From NCBI RefSeq assembly GCF_030812785.1, contig NZ_JAUSTJ010000001.1, positions 558,001 to 622,000 of the forward strand: a DNA stretch of 64,000 nt, read 5' to 3'. Origin of the DNA: Sphingomonas kyeonggiensis (GTDB lineage Bacteria > Pseudomonadota > Alphaproteobacteria > Sphingomonadales > Sphingomonadaceae). A program made the translations under genes and the position numbers. Shown here one piece after another: positions 23,191 to 34,362 of this stretch; the stretch's first letter is position 1; the number at the start of each line of letters is the position of its first letter. The notes below the pieces were generated by a model. That model saw only the letters and a list, made by a program, of their open reading frames with translations, was not told where the DNA came from and did no database searches.

Positions 23191-24099
23191 CTAGTCGTGC
23201 GAACGCCCGAAGTCCGGCGCGGCATCGTCCTGGCCCTGCTCGATGATCGAGCGGCGGATCGCACGGGTACGGCTGAACAGCTCGAACAGCTCGTCACCCT
23301 TGCCCCAGCGGATCGCACGCTGCAGCGCGGTCAGATCCTCGGAGAAGCGCTGGAGCATGTCGAGCACCGCTTCCTTGTTGGCCAGGAACACGTCGCGCCA
23401 CATCGTCGGGTCGGATGCGGCGATGCGGGTGAAGTCGCGGAAGCCGCCGGCGGAGTATTTGATCACTTCGGACTGGGTGACTTCCTCCATGTCCGATGCG
23501 GTGCCGACGATCGTATAGGCGATCAGATGCGGCAGATGGCTGGTGACGGCGAGGACGCGGTCATGATGATCGGGCGCCATCGTCTCGACCTCGGCACCGA
23601 GGCGGCGCCAGAATTCGAGGACGCGCTCGACGGCGAAGGGCGCGGTGCCTTCGACCGGGGTGATAATGCACCAGCGGCCATGGAACAGCGAAGCGAAGCC
23701 GGCCTCGGGTCCGCTATTCTCGGTGCCGGCCACCGGGTGGGCGGGGACGAACACGGCATCGGGCAGCGCGGCATGGACGGCCTCGACCACGCTTTCCTTG
23801 CACGAGCCGACATCGCTGACGATCGCCTCGGCCGGCAGGTCCGCCGCGATCTCCGCCGCCGCCGCGCCCATCGCGCCGACGGGGACGCAGAGGATGACGA
23901 GGTCGGCGTCGATCACCGAGGTGCCGGCGGTATCCGCGATGTCGTCGCACAGGTCGATGCGCACCGCGGTCTCGCGCACCGCCGGGTCGGCGTCATAGCC
24001 GGTCACCCGCACGCTCGGCATGTGCTGGCGGACGGCGCGCGCGATCGACGAGCCGATCAGGCCCAGGCCGATGACCGTGACGCGCGCGAACGGCAGCAT
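23191..24099 (-). CDS. tyrA: Prephenate/arogenate dehydrogenase
   Basis: A 302-residue NAD(P)-dependent dehydrogenase of tyrosine synthesis. The N-terminal Rossmann motif is VTVIGLGLIGSSIARAV. The conserved catalytic His is probably in PAHPVAGTENSG, with SHLPHLIAYT following. It has no fused chorismate mutase or ACT domain. It overlaps the hisC stop by one base (TGATG). Substrate preference for prephenate or arogenate cannot be read. Confidence 0.9.
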   Translation of the reverse strand: MLPFARVTVIGLGLIGSSIARAVRQHMPSVRVTGYDADPAVRETAVRIDLCDDIADTAGTSVIDADLVILCVPVGAMGAAAAEIAADLPAEAIVSDVGSCKESVVEAVHAALPDAVFVPAHPVAGTENSGPEAGFASLFHGRWCIITPVEGTAPFAVERVLEFWRRLGAEVETMAPDHHDRVLAVTSHLPHLIAYTIVGTASDMEEVTQSEVIKYSAGGFRDFTRIAASDPTMWRDVFLANKEAVLDMLQRFSEDLTALQRAIRWGKGDELFELFSRTRAIRRSIIEQGQDDAAPDFGRSHD

Positions 24100-25196
24100 C
24101 AGGCTTCGCCCGCCAGGCTCCGCAGCGATGCGATCACGCCGCGCGTCTCTTCCTCGGTGCCGATGGTGATGCGCAGGCCATGGGGGAGGCCCTGGCCGGG
24201 CAGCCAGCGGACGATGTAGCCGGCGTCCATCAGGCCCTTGTACGCCGCCTCGGCAGTGAGCTGGCCCTCGAACAGCACCAGCACGAAGTTCGCCTGGCTC
24301 GGCACGGCGCGCAGGCCCTTGTTGCCCAGCTTGGTGATCTCGTCCGTGAACCAGCGGCGCCACTCGGCATTATGCGCCTTGGTGTGGTCGACGAAGTCGG
24401 TGTCGCCCAGCGCCGCGACTGCCGCCGCGGTGCCCGCGATGGTGATCGAGAAGGGCAGGCGGATGCGGTGCATCGCCTCGATGATCGGCGCCGAGGCATA
24501 GCCCCAGCCGATCCGTTCGGCGGCGAGGCCGTACATCTTGGAGAAGGTGCGCGTCACCAGCACGTTCGGCGCAGTGCGGGCCAGCTCCATGCCGCCATCG
24601 TCGTCATCGCCTTCGATATATTCGGCATAGGCGTGGTCGAGGACGAGCAGGATGTCGCTGCGCAGCCCGGCATGAAGGCGCAGGATCTCGCTGCGCGGCG
24701 CATAGGTGCCGGTCGGGTTGTTCGGGTTGGCGACGAAGACGATCTTGGTCTTGTCGGTCACCGAGGCGAGGATCGCGTCGACATCGGTCGCATAATCCTT
24801 GTCGGGCGCCACCACCGGGATCGCGCCGACCCGGCGGGTGGCGATCGGGTACACGGTGAAGCCGTAATGGACGTAGATGATCTCGTCGCCCGGACCGGCG
24901 AACGCTCCGGCGGCGAGGTGGAGGACTTCGTCCGATCCGTTGCCGTAGATGATGCGGGCGGGATCGAGGCCGTACTTCGCCGCGATCGTCTCGCGCAGTT
25001 CGACGGCGCTGGCGTCGGGATAGCGCTCGAGGCTGGTCGACGCGGTGAGGAACGCGTCGCGCGCCTTCTGCGAAGTGCCGAGCGGATTCTCGTTGGACGA
25101 GAGCTTGGTCACCTTGCGGCCGTCATCGGTGGTGGAACGCCCCGGCACATAGGGGGCGATTTCCATGATCCAGGGCTTGGGAACAGGTGCGGTCAT
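24099..25196 (-). CDS. hisC: Histidinol-phosphate/aromatic aminotransferase
   Basis: A 365-residue class II PLP aminotransferase. It has KLSSNENPLG near the N-terminus, NPNNPTGTY, the PLP Lys in RTFSKMYGLAAERIGWGY, and a substrate Arg in LRITIG near the end. Pairing with tyrA suggests it also transaminates prephenate or arylpyruvates; HisC-like enzymes often do both. ATG at 25196 has no strong ribosome site. It is divergent from the amine oxidase. Confidence 0.88.
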   Translation of the reverse strand: MTAPVPKPWIMEIAPYVPGRSTTDDGRKVTKLSSNENPLGTSQKARDAFLTASTSLERYPDASAVELRETIAAKYGLDPARIIYGNGSDEVLHLAAGAFAGPGDEIIYVHYGFTVYPIATRRVGAIPVVAPDKDYATDVDAILASVTDKTKIVFVANPNNPTGTYAPRSEILRLHAGLRSDILLVLDHAYAEYIEGDDDDGGMELARTAPNVLVTRTFSKMYGLAAERIGWGYASAPIIEAMHRIRLPFSITIAGTAAAVAALGDTDFVDHTKAHNAEWRRWFTDEITKLGNKGLRAVPSQANFVLVLFEGQLTAEAAYKGLMDAGYIVRWLPGQGLPHGLRITIGTEEETRGVIASLRSLAGEA

Positions 25197-25281
25197 GGTC
25201 GCGCGGCTTGGCGGAATGGTTACCGGATGGCAAGGGTCAGGCGCTAGGGCTTCATGGTTAAGCAGGAGCCGAGGAGGGGCA

Positions 25282-26829
25282 ATGCGGGGGAATGGCATCG
25301 TCTGGCGCGCACTCGAGATGGCGCGGCGACGGAATCTGGAAGCGGCGGGGGAGCCGCAGCCGGTCAAGGGCGCCAGCGGCGCGACGCGGCGCGCGGTGCT
25401 GCAGGCGATGGCAGCTGGCGGCGTGGCCACCGCCCTGCCCCGCCCCGCCGCGGCGCGCCCCGCCGGCCGGGTGGCGATCATCGGCGGCGGCATCGCCGGT
25501 CTCACCGCGCTCCACCACCTGCGCGAGGCCCATGTCGACGCCTTCCTCTATGAGGGCCGGGGCCGCACGGGCGGGCGGATGTACACGCACAAGTCGGGCG
25601 ACTGGACGTTCGAGGTCGGCGGTCAGCTGGTCAACACCGACCATTATGACATGCAGGCGCTGCTCAAGCGCTTCGACATCCCGCTGATCGACCGCAAGGC
25701 CGAGCCGCACGACACGTTGATCCTCGCAAATGGCCGACTGGTCAGCGATACCGAGCTGGCCGAGGCGCTGCGCCCGATCGCCGCGCAGATCGGCAAGGAT
25801 GCCGACCGGCTCGACAAGGACCAGGCCCGAGTCGCCCCCGATCTCGATCGGATGTCGATCCACGACTATCTCGACCGCCACGCCGCGCTGATCCGCCAGC
25901 CCTGGCTGCGCCAGTTGCTCGAGGCGACCAGCCGCACCGAATATGGCGTGGAGCCGAAGCGCGCCTCGGCGATCGAGCTGATCTTCAACCTGCCGACGGT
26001 GGACGGCCAGCGCGCCGAAGTGCTGGGCGGCGCGGACGAGCGCTATGTGATCGAAGGCGGCAGCTCGGCCCTGGTCGAGGCGATGAGCACCCATTATGCC
26101 GACCGGATCGCGACAGGGAAGCGCCTGCTCCGCGTCGAATCGGGGCTGAAGCTGCATTTCCTCGACGGTTCGGTCGAGACGGCCGACACGCTGATCGTCG
26201 CGGTGCCCGGTCCCGTCACCCGCCAGATCGACTTCCGCGTGCCGCTGCCCGCCCAGTGGCGCGCCTTTATCGGCGAGATGGAGCTGGGCCTGAACGAGAA
26301 GGTCCAGTCCGGCACCAATGCGACGCCGTGGCGTGGGCCAATGGGCGTCGGCGGCGAGCTTTGGCAGACCGACGCCGATGCCGGCTGGGCACTCGGCTGG
26401 GACGGCAGCGTCCACCGCAAGCATGGCGTCTCGCCGGTCTGGACCTGGTTCCTCGGCGGCGACGAAGTGCTGCGTTCCGAGAGCGAGGCGCCGTCCGCGC
26501 TGGCGAAGCGCTTCGCCGCCAGTGCCGCGCCGGCGATCCCCGGGCTGATCGAAGCCGCCACCGGCCCCTTCACCCGCACCAACTGGCACGCCCAGGCGCT
26601 GACGCTCGGCGCCTATTGCAACTATGCCCCCGGCCAGCTCACCCGCTTCTCGAAACTGCTCTACGTCGAGGACGAAGGCGGCAACCAGGTGCCCCATGCC
26701 GGGCGGATCTGGTTCGCCGGCGAGCATCTCTCCGACGCCTTTCCCGGCTATATGAACGGGGCGGCACAGACCGGGCGGATGGCGGCAAGCGCGATCCTCG
26801 GCAAGCGGATCGACGCCAAGGCCGCTTGA
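25282..26829 (+). CDS. Flavin-dependent amine oxidase with Tat signal
   Basis: A 515-residue FAD oxidoreductase of the monoamine oxidase family. A twin-arginine type signal ([18 protein letters not shown]) suggests export as a folded flavoprotein. The dinucleotide-binding motif is [14 protein letters not shown] with a following E and GRTGGRM. The C-terminal FAD motif is [21 protein letters not shown] at 25282 follows GAGGAGGGG. The substrate is unknown. Confidence 0.85.
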   Translation: MRGNGIVWRALEMARRRNLEAAGEPQPVKGASGATRRAVLQAMAAGGVATALPRPAAARPAGRVAIIGGGIAGLTALHHLREAHVDAFLYEGRGRTGGRMYTHKSGDWTFEVGGQLVNTDHYDMQALLKRFDIPLIDRKAEPHDTLILANGRLVSDTELAEALRPIAAQIGKDADRLDKDQARVAPDLDRMSIHDYLDRHAALIRQPWLRQLLEATSRTEYGVEPKRASAIELIFNLPTVDGQRAEVLGGADERYVIEGGSSALVEAMSTHYADRIATGKRLLRVESGLKLHFLDGSVETADTLIVAVPGPVTRQIDFRVPLPAQWRAFIGEMELGLNEKVQSGTNATPWRGPMGVGGELWQTDADAGWALGWDGSVHRKHGVSPVWTWFLGGDEVLRSESEAPSALAKRFAASAAPAIPGLIEAATGPFTRTNWHAQALTLGAYCNYAPGQLTRFSKLLYVEDEGGNQVPHAGRIWFAGEHLSDAFPGYMNGAAQTGRMAASAILGKRIDAKAA

Positions 26830-26861
26830 ACCGGGGGGCGCAGGCCCGTAACGAGCCGGAT

Positions 26862-27998
26862 ATGTCCGTCGATCCGCGTTTTGGCACTGGCCGCTCGGTG
26901 ACGCTGCCGGGGCCTCTGCGCCTCGACGGCGGCGTGCTGCTCTCCCCGGTCGATATCGGCTACGAGACCTATGGCACGCTAGCCCCCGATGGCGGCAACG
27001 CGATCCTGGTCTGCCATGCGCTGACCGGTGACCAGCATGTCGCCTCCGAGCATCCCCGCACCGGCAAGCCCGGCTGGTGGACGCGGATGGTCGGACCGGG
27101 CAAGCCGATCGATACCGACCGCTATTTCGTGATCTGCTCGAATGTGCTGGGTTCCTGCCTCGGCAGCTCGGGCCCGGCGACGGTCAACCCGGCCACGGGC
27201 AAGCCCTGGGGGATGAGCTTCCCGGTGATCACCATCCGCGACATGGTGCGGGCACAGGCGATGCTGCTCGACCATCTCGGCGTGGACAAGCTCTTCGCCG
27301 TCGTCGGCGGATCGATGGGCGGGATGCAGGCGCTGAGCTGGGCGGCGACCTTCCCCGAGCGCGTCGCCTCGGCCGTCGTCATCGCCAGCGCGGCGCGGCA
27401 TTCGGCGCAGAACATCGCCTTCCACGAAGTCGGGCGCCAGGCGGTGATGGCCGATCCGAAATGGCGCGGCGGCGATTACTACGCCGACAATGATCCACCC
27501 GTCGCCGGCCTCGCGGTGGCGCGGATGGCGGCGCACATCACCTATCTCTCCGAGGCAGGCCTCACCGCCAAGTTCGGGCGCAAGCTGCAGAGCCGCCCAG
27601 AAAAACCCGATGGCGCCAAGACCTTCGGCTTCGACGCGGACTTCCAGGTGGAGAGCTATCTGCGCCACCAGGGGCTGGCGTTCGTCGACCGGTTCGACGC
27701 CAACTCCTATCTCTACATCACCCGGGCGCTCGACTATTTCGACCTGGCCGAGGAGCATGGCGGGCTGCTCGCCGACGCCTTCAAGGGCAATGACACGCGC
27801 TTCTGCGTGGTGAGCTTCGACACCGACTGGCTCTACCCGACCAGCGAATCGCGGTCGGTCGTCCATGCGCTGAACGCGGCGGGCGCGCGGGCCAGCTTCG
27901 TCGAGCTGAAATCGCCCTTCGGCCATGACGCCTTCCTGCTCGAAAGCCCCGAGCTCGACAGGGTGGTGCGCGGCTTCCTCGAGGCGGGCAAAGCATGA
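26862..27998 (+). CDS. metX: Homoserine O-acetyl/succinyltransferase MetX
   Basis: A 378-residue alpha/beta hydrolase that acylates homoserine in methionine synthesis. The nucleophile is Ser151 in [12 protein letters not shown], with the triad Asp in FDTDWLYP and His in GHDAFL. Acetyl versus succinyl specificity cannot be settled by eye. It begins an overlapping run metX-GNAT-metW (ATGA overlap at its end). No SAM-II-like leader fits in the 32-base gap before it. Confidence 0.9.
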   Translation: MSVDPRFGTGRSVTLPGPLRLDGGVLLSPVDIGYETYGTLAPDGGNAILVCHALTGDQHVASEHPRTGKPGWWTRMVGPGKPIDTDRYFVICSNVLGSCLGSSGPATVNPATGKPWGMSFPVITIRDMVRAQAMLLDHLGVDKLFAVVGGSMGGMQALSWAATFPERVASAVVIASAARHSAQNIAFHEVGRQAVMADPKWRGGDYYADNDPPVAGLAVARMAAHITYLSEAGLTAKFGRKLQSRPEKPDGAKTFGFDADFQVESYLRHQGLAFVDRFDANSYLYITRALDYFDLAEEHGGLLADAFKGNDTRFCVVSFDTDWLYPTSESRSVVHALNAAGARASFVELKSPFGHDAFLLESPELDRVVRGFLEAGKA

Positions 27999-28432
27999 GC
28001 GACTATCGCATCTCGTTCGACAAGGCTGAGCTCGACCTCGACCTGATCCATGCGTTCCTGAGCGGATCCTATTGGGCCAAGGGCATTCCGCGGCACATCG
28101 TCGAGACCTCGATCAAGCACAGCTTCTGCGCTGCCGTGTTCGCCAAGGACGAAGCGGGACAGGACGAGCAGGTCGGCTTCGCCCGGCTGATCACCGACTT
28201 CGCGACCTTCGCCTATCTGGCCGATGTGTTCGTGCTGCCGGCGCATCGCGGCAAGGGCGTGGCGATGCAGATGCTCGAGGCGGTGCAAGCGCATCCCGAG
28301 CTGGCCGGCCTGCGCCGCTGGCTGCTGTTCACCCGCGACATGCAGTCGCTCTACGCCAAGCTCGGCTGGACGCCGATCCCGCATCCCGAGCGTTGCATGG
28401 AGCGGCACGATGTGGACCTCTACACAAGATGA
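27995..28432 (+). CDS. GNAT-family acetyltransferase
   Basis: A 145-residue acetyltransferase. The acetyl-CoA motif is [20 protein letters not shown], followed by [19 protein letters not shown], typical of the small GNAT family. It is inserted between metX and metW with a four-base overlap on each side, implying co-translation with methionine genes. Its substrate is not apparent. Confidence 0.85.
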   Translation: MSDYRISFDKAELDLDLIHAFLSGSYWAKGIPRHIVETSIKHSFCAAVFAKDEAGQDEQVGFARLITDFATFAYLADVFVLPAHRGKGVAMQMLEAVQAHPELAGLRRWLLFTRDMQSLYAKLGWTPIPHPERCMERHDVDLYTR

Positions 28433-29016
28433 CCCTGCGCCCCGACCTTGCGATCATCGCGGCGAACGTCGCGGCGGGGAGCCGCGTGCTCGATGTCGGC
28501 TGCGGCGACGGTGCGCTGATGGCGGCGCTGCGCGACACGCGACAGGTCGATGCGCGCGGGCTGGAGCTCGACGCGGGCGACGTCGCCGCCGCGGTGGGGC
28601 GCGGCCTTTCGGTGGTGCAGGGCGATGCCGATACCGACCTGGCCGACTATCCCGACAACAGCTTCGACTATGCCATCCTGAGCCAGACGCTGCAGACCAC
28701 GCGCCACCCGGACGTGGTGCTGGAGAACCTGCTGCGCATCGGCAAGCACGCCTTCGTCTCCTTCCCCAACTTCGCCCATTGGCGGGTGCGCGCCTCGCTG
28801 CTGTTCGGCGGGCGGATGCCGGTGACGCGGCTGCTACCGATCGCCTGGTATGCCACACCCAACATCCACCATGTCACCGTCGACGATTTCCGGGCACTGG
28901 TGCACGAGCGCGGGATCACGATCGAGGGGTGCTGGTTCCTCTCCGGCGACCAGCGTTGCGGCTCGGCGATGGCGAACCTGTTCGCCGAGCATGCGGTATT
29001 CCTGCTGCGAAGGTGA
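28429..29016 (+). CDS. metW: Methionine biosynthesis methyltransferase-fold protein MetW
   Basis: A 195-residue SAM-binding-fold protein usually paired with metX and thought to support its acyltransferase activity. The SAM motif is SRVLDVGCGDGALMAAL, then NSFDYAILSQTLQTTRHPD and the MetW block FPNFAHWRVRASLLFGGRMP. The start overlaps the GNAT stop (ATGA). In most genomes metX and metW are adjacent. Confidence 0.9.
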   Translation: MTLRPDLAIIAANVAAGSRVLDVGCGDGALMAALRDTRQVDARGLELDAGDVAAAVGRGLSVVQGDADTDLADYPDNSFDYAILSQTLQTTRHPDVVLENLLRIGKHAFVSFPNFAHWRVRASLLFGGRMPVTRLLPIAWYATPNIHHVTVDDFRALVHERGITIEGCWFLSGDQRCGSAMANLFAEHAVFLLRR

Positions 29017-29020
29017 GGCG

Positions 29021-29875
29021 ATGCGGACGGTGAAGCGGCTCCACCCGGCATTTCGCGACGATATTGGCGACCTGGTCACACGACGCCCGCTGCCGGGACC
29101 GGCGATCGGCCATGTCGGCGCGTTCCTGTTCCTCAACCATCACGGGCCGCAGACCTACGCGCCGAACAATCGCGGGCTGCCGTTCGGGCCGCACCCGCAT
29201 CGCGGCTTCGAGACGGTGACCTTCATCCTCGAAGGCGAGCTGGCGCATACCGACAGCGCCGGCCACTCCAGCATCATCCGCGCCGGCGGCATCCAGTGGA
29301 TGACCGCGGGCAGCGGCATCGTCCATGCCGAGGTCTCGCCGCCCGACTTCAAGCGCGACGGCGGGCCGATGGAAATCCTCCAGCTCTGGGTGAACCTGCC
29401 CGCCCGGCTGAAGATGACGGCGCCGCGCTATGTCGGGGCGCAGGCCGGAGCGATCCCGGCGGTCGCCGCCGACGGCGCTACCGTCCATCTTGTCTCGGGC
29501 GCGTTCGCCGGCGCCACGGGCGTGGTCGAGTCGCTGACCGGCGTGTTCCTGAGCTGGGTCGAGATCGAACCCGGGGGCAGCGTGACCTTCACCGGGCTCG
29601 AGGGGCGCGACGTGTTCCTCTATTGCGCGCGCGGAGTGTTCCACGTGGAAGGCACCGCGGTGCCGCACTTCCATCTCGCCGAGCTGAACCCGGGCGGCAG
29701 CGTGACGATCACCGCCACCGAGCCTGCGCTGTTCCTGTTCGGCCATGCCGAGCCGATCCACGAGCCGATCATTGCGCACGGCCCGTTCGTGATGAACAGC
29801 GAGGCGGAGATCCGCCAGGCTTTCCAAGATTACCAGACGGGCAAGTTCGGCGTGGCGGAGATCGTGGAAGCCTGA
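29021..29875 (+). CDS. Pirin family protein
   Basis: A 284-residue bicupin of the pirin family. The N-terminal cupin has the metal ligands in GPHPHRGFETVTF and SGIVHAE. The C-terminal cupin is degenerate. Bacterial pirins have been linked to redox sensing or quercetin oxidation; the role here is unknown. It begins four bases after metW, so it may belong to the same transcript. Confidence 0.85.
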   Translation: MRTVKRLHPAFRDDIGDLVTRRPLPGPAIGHVGAFLFLNHHGPQTYAPNNRGLPFGPHPHRGFETVTFILEGELAHTDSAGHSSIIRAGGIQWMTAGSGIVHAEVSPPDFKRDGGPMEILQLWVNLPARLKMTAPRYVGAQAGAIPAVAADGATVHLVSGAFAGATGVVESLTGVFLSWVEIEPGGSVTFTGLEGRDVFLYCARGVFHVEGTAVPHFHLAELNPGGSVTITATEPALFLFGHAEPIHEPIIAHGPFVMNSEAEIRQAFQDYQTGKFGVAEIVEA

Positions 29876-29885
29876 GTTTCAGGGC

Positions 29886-30323
29886 CTAGTTCGCCAGGCC
29901 CCAGTTCACCGTGACGTTGGTGACCGCCGTGGCCGATTCGGCCATCACCCGCAGCGTGCGCTTGTTGCCGTCGCCGGCGGTGAACGACTTGCCGTCCTCG
30001 ATCCGCAGCGACAGGCCCTGCGCCAGAGCCTGCTGCTTGGACCAGGTGAGGATCGTCGAGGGCGAGGCGAAGTTGGTGTAGATCACCGTGCCGCTGCGCT
30101 TGCCGGTCACCGCCACATCGCCGCTCGTGCAGCTGATGATCTTGGCTTCCTTGTAGACCGGCACGAAATCGGGCTTGTCGTTGCAGGTGCCCGCCGCGAC
30201 CTTGGCCGGCACCCCCTTAGAGGTCGCGTCGATCACATTCTGCGCGGCGGGATCGTCGGTCGTCCTGGGGCCGCCACAGGCCCCGGCCAGCAAGGCCAAT
30301 CCGATCACCGCAACGCGCATCAT
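29886..30323 (-). CDS. Small putative lipoprotein of unknown function
   Basis: A 145-residue protein with a signal peptide and lipobox LLAGAC, so probably a lipoprotein. Two more Cys (CNDKPDF and IISCTSG) could form a disulfide. The remaining sequence is polar and beta-rich and I do not recognise a family. ATG at 30323 follows CCGGAGATGAC. It lies just downstream of ssb. Confidence 0.65.
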   Translation of the reverse strand: MMRVAVIGLALLAGACGGPRTTDDPAAQNVIDATSKGVPAKVAAGTCNDKPDFVPVYKEAKIISCTSGDVAVTGKRSGTVIYTNFASPSTILTWSKQQALAQGLSLRIEDGKSFTAGDGNKRTLRVMAESATAVTNVTVNWGLAN

Positions 30324-30336
30324 GTCATCTCCGGGC

Positions 30337-30918
30337 TTAGAACGGGACGTCGTCGTCCAGATCATCGGGGAACCCGCCGCCGAAGCTATTGTTTCCGCCG
30401 CCGCTGCCGCCGCCCGAGCGCTGGCCGCCGCTGTTGAAATTGCCGCCGCCGCGGCTGGAGGACTGGCCGGCGAACTCGTCGCCGCCGCCCGCACCCCAAT
30501 CGTCACCGCCGCCGCCGGACGAGCGACCGCCGCCATAGCTGCCGCCCGCACCGCCGCCACCGCCGGGCGCGCCGTCGAGCATGGTCAGCACCGAGTTGAA
30601 GCCTTGGAGGACGATCTCGGTCGAGTAGCGGTCCTGGCCCTGGGCGTCCTGCCACTTGCGGGTGGTCAGCGCGCCTTCGATATAGACCTTGCTGCCCTTG
30701 CGCAGATAGCGCTCGGCGACGTTCGCCAGGCCCTCGTTGAAGACCTTGACCGTGTGCCACTCGGTCTTTTCCTTGCGCTCGCCCGAGTTGCGATCCTTCC
30801 AGCTTTCGGACGTGGCGATGCGCAGCTCGACCACCTTGCCGCCATTCTGGAAGCTGCGGCTCTCGGGGTCGCGCCCGAGATTGCCCACCAGGATCACTTT
30901 GTTGACGCTGCCCGCCAT
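30337..30918 (-). CDS. ssb: Single-stranded DNA-binding protein
   Basis: A 193-residue SSB. The OB fold spans about residues 1-110 ([18 protein letters not shown], then [20 protein letters not shown]). A Gly/Ser-rich linker leads to the acidic tip DDLDDDVPF, which recruits partner proteins. Gly content of the linker is high. ATG at 30918 follows CGGAGTTTCC. Confidence 0.95.
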   Translation of the reverse strand: MAGSVNKVILVGNLGRDPESRSFQNGGKVVELRIATSESWKDRNSGERKEKTEWHTVKVFNEGLANVAERYLRKGSKVYIEGALTTRKWQDAQGQDRYSTEIVLQGFNSVLTMLDGAPGGGGGAGGSYGGGRSSGGGGDDWGAGGGDEFAGQSSSRGGGNFNSGGQRSGGGSGGGNNSFGGGFPDDLDDDVPF

Positions 30919-30992
30919 GGAAACTCCGCTATGAAAATCGTATCGACGGTGGCGCGTGCGCACTTCGCCGGTGAACGAATGGGGTACTATCC

Positions 30993-31166
30993 TTGGCCGA
31001 GATCATCAACCTGAACCGGGCACGCAAGGCCAAGGCACGTGTGGACAAGTCCGCCCGCGCCGAGGAGAACCGTGTCCGCTTCGGACGCCCCAAGGCCGAG
31101 AAGCAGGCCGAGGCCTCGGAGAAGGCGCGGATCGCGAGGACTCTGGACGACGCGAAGCGCGACTGA
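30993..31166 (+). CDS. Small DUF4169 family protein
   Basis: A 57-residue basic protein that reads [15 protein letters not shown] near its start and [19 protein letters not shown] near its end, matching the Arg/Lys/Ala-rich DUF4169 pattern. The start appears to be TTG at 30993; no in-frame ATG is available. GGGG lies about 12 bases upstream. The function is unknown. It is short, easily missed, and ends 23 bases before the repeat copy B. Confidence 0.75.
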   Translation: MAEIINLNRARKAKARVDKSARAEENRVRFGRPKAEKQAEASEKARIARTLDDAKRD

Positions 31167-31189
31167 GCTTTCCTACATCCGCGCGGCGG

Positions 31190-31386
31190 GCGACTCGTCA
31201 AAGGCCACGAAGTACACGCCAGAAGCAGGTTTTCGCGTCGCCTAATTTGACACAGTTCCCGCGAGCGCACCGCATCTCGCAACATTCTTCCGTGTGCGGG
31301 ATCCTATTTCCCCAACAAGGCAAAGAGCGGCCGAAACGCCAGTTCCGACCGCCCGAGCCAATCAGACGAAATCCTACATTGCAAGC
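31190..31386. repeat. 197-bp dispersed repeat, copy B (inverted relative to copy A)
   Basis: This noncoding segment is the reverse complement of 22973-23169 with 10 substitutions and no gaps. It sits between the convergent DUF4169 gene and feoB. The central part, about 50 bases including the TTGACA-like segment, is unchanged between the copies. Of the ten changes, one (GTTC to GTTT) keeps a stem paired by turning G-C into G-U. Confidence 0.9.
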
Positions 31387-31392
31387 GAGGCG

Positions 31393-33239
<1,847 letters not shown>

Positions 33240-33243
<4 letters not shown>

Positions 33244-33512
33244 GCGCCGGGACTGACGTGGATCGCCGAGGCGACGTGACGGCGCAGGGCGACGATCATC
33301 CGGCCGATGCGGCAGGCGATCGGGCCGCCGCCGAGCAGGCCCGACTTGTGGAGCAGCTCGACCTCGACGCCCTCGTCCAGCCCCAGCTCACGCAGGCGCC
33401 GGCCCTCGGGCTCGCTCAGCTGGCTCCAGTCGACCATGGCGACGGAGCCGGGCTTGTGGCGGGGCAGGCTGGCAAGCGGAACGGGCACGGGAATCGCGGC
33501 GGGGGCATTCAT
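33240..33512 (-). CDS. feoA: FeoA-domain protein
   Basis: A 90-residue cytosolic SH3-like partner of FeoB. It shows RRLRELGLDEGVEVELLHKS followed by GGGPIACRIGR. ATG at 33512 is chosen over ATG 33524, because a Fur-like site overlaps the latter. The coupled ATGA overlap with feoB fits an operon. Confidence 0.88.
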
Positions 33513-33514
33513 GC

Positions 33515-33533
33515 TGCGAGTCATTATCAATTG
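33515..33533 (-). promoter_or_regulatory. Candidate Fur box of feoAB
   Basis: The minus strand reads TTGATAATGACTCGCAG just upstream of feoA. The left half TGATAAT is a perfect Fur half-site, and the right half matches 4 of 7 positions of ATTATCA. Its place at the start of feoA supports iron repression, though the exact start codon matters. Confidence 0.5.
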
Positions 33534-33583
33534 CGGGGGGAGGACGCCAGTAGGATATGTCCTACGCCTCTCCACGATCCGTT

Positions 33584-33690
33584 CGTCACCCCGGACTTGT
33601 TCCGGGGTCCACCGGGAGGCAGGTCCTGGACAGGAGGTGAGAGCGCTCTGCGTGCGGCGCAGTGGACCCCGGCACAAGGCCGGGGTGACG
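33584..33690. repeat. Palindromic intergenic repeat, family R, copy 2
   Basis: Left arm CGTCACCCCGGACTTGTTCC (from 33584) and right arm ending GGCCGGGGTGACG (to 33690) are near-perfect inverted copies, each with an internal hairpin. It occupies most of the gap between feoA and the COQ9 gene, about 70 bases upstream of the feoA start. Confidence 0.8.
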
Positions 33691-33702
33691 GCTATGCTCT
33701 GC

Positions 33703-34362
33703 CTAGACCGCCGGATACCGCAGCCGGCCCACGAAGCGCGACAGGCTGAAGCGGTGCTCGGGCGGGGTCAGCCATTTCGCCTTGGCCTTCTCGAACTGCA
33801 TGATGTTCTCGATCCGGCGGGCGAGGAAGGCCCGGGTATCGGCCTGGCCTTCGCTTTCGTCGTCGAGGAACACCGCGATGGTCGAGGCATAGACCGCGCC
33901 GAGCGTCATGCGCTTGCTGTAATGGTTGTAGTCGGTCGCGGTATCGCCCGCGGCGCGCCACATCGCATCGGCGGCGCGCCAGCCGAGCTGGGCTGCGCGG
34001 GCGAGGTTCTGGGGCATGGCGAGGATGGCGAGCGCACGGCGCAGCGCCTCGCGGTGCGGGGCGGCGAGGTCGAGCCGGGCCTCGACCAGCGCGGTGATGC
34101 GCGCGCGGATCTTCATCGCGGCCAGCTGCTCTGGGGTGAAGCGGGCGAGCATCGCGGCGTCGATATGCGCGAACCAGGCATCGATCATCGCGACCGGCCC
34201 ATCGGTGAAGGCGAGATGAGCGACATCCCGGTCGACGCCGAGCGAGTCCGCCGCGGCATCCACCGCGCGGTTGTTCCAGCCGTCGAACGCCGCATTGGCC
34301 ACCACCTGCGGCGCGAGTGCGGCGCGCAGTTCGTCGAGAGTCGCGTCCTTCAGGTCCATCAT
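33703..34362 (-). CDS. COQ9-family protein
   Basis: A 219-residue protein of the COQ9 family, which binds lipid and assists ubiquinone hydroxylases. Motifs are FDGWNNRAVDAAADSLGVD near the N-terminus, WRAADAMWRAAGDTATDYNH and MTLGAVYASTIAVFLDD. The start overlaps the EamA transporter stop (ATGA). A ubiquinone role is inferred from the family. Confidence 0.85.
   Translation of the reverse strand: MMDLKDATLDELRAALAPQVVANAAFDGWNNRAVDAAADSLGVDRDVAHLAFTDGPVAMIDAWFAHIDAAMLARFTPEQLAAMKIRARITALVEARLDLAAPHREALRRALAILAMPQNLARAAQLGWRAADAMWRAAGDTATDYNHYSKRMTLGAVYASTIAVFLDDESEGQADTRAFLARRIENIMQFEKAKAKWLTPPEHRFSLSRFVGRLRYPAV

Noticed and set aside
26830..26861. SAM-II riboswitch before metX
   Set aside because: Only 32 bases separate metX from the amine oxidase gene; no room or conserved pattern for a SAM-II pseudoknot.
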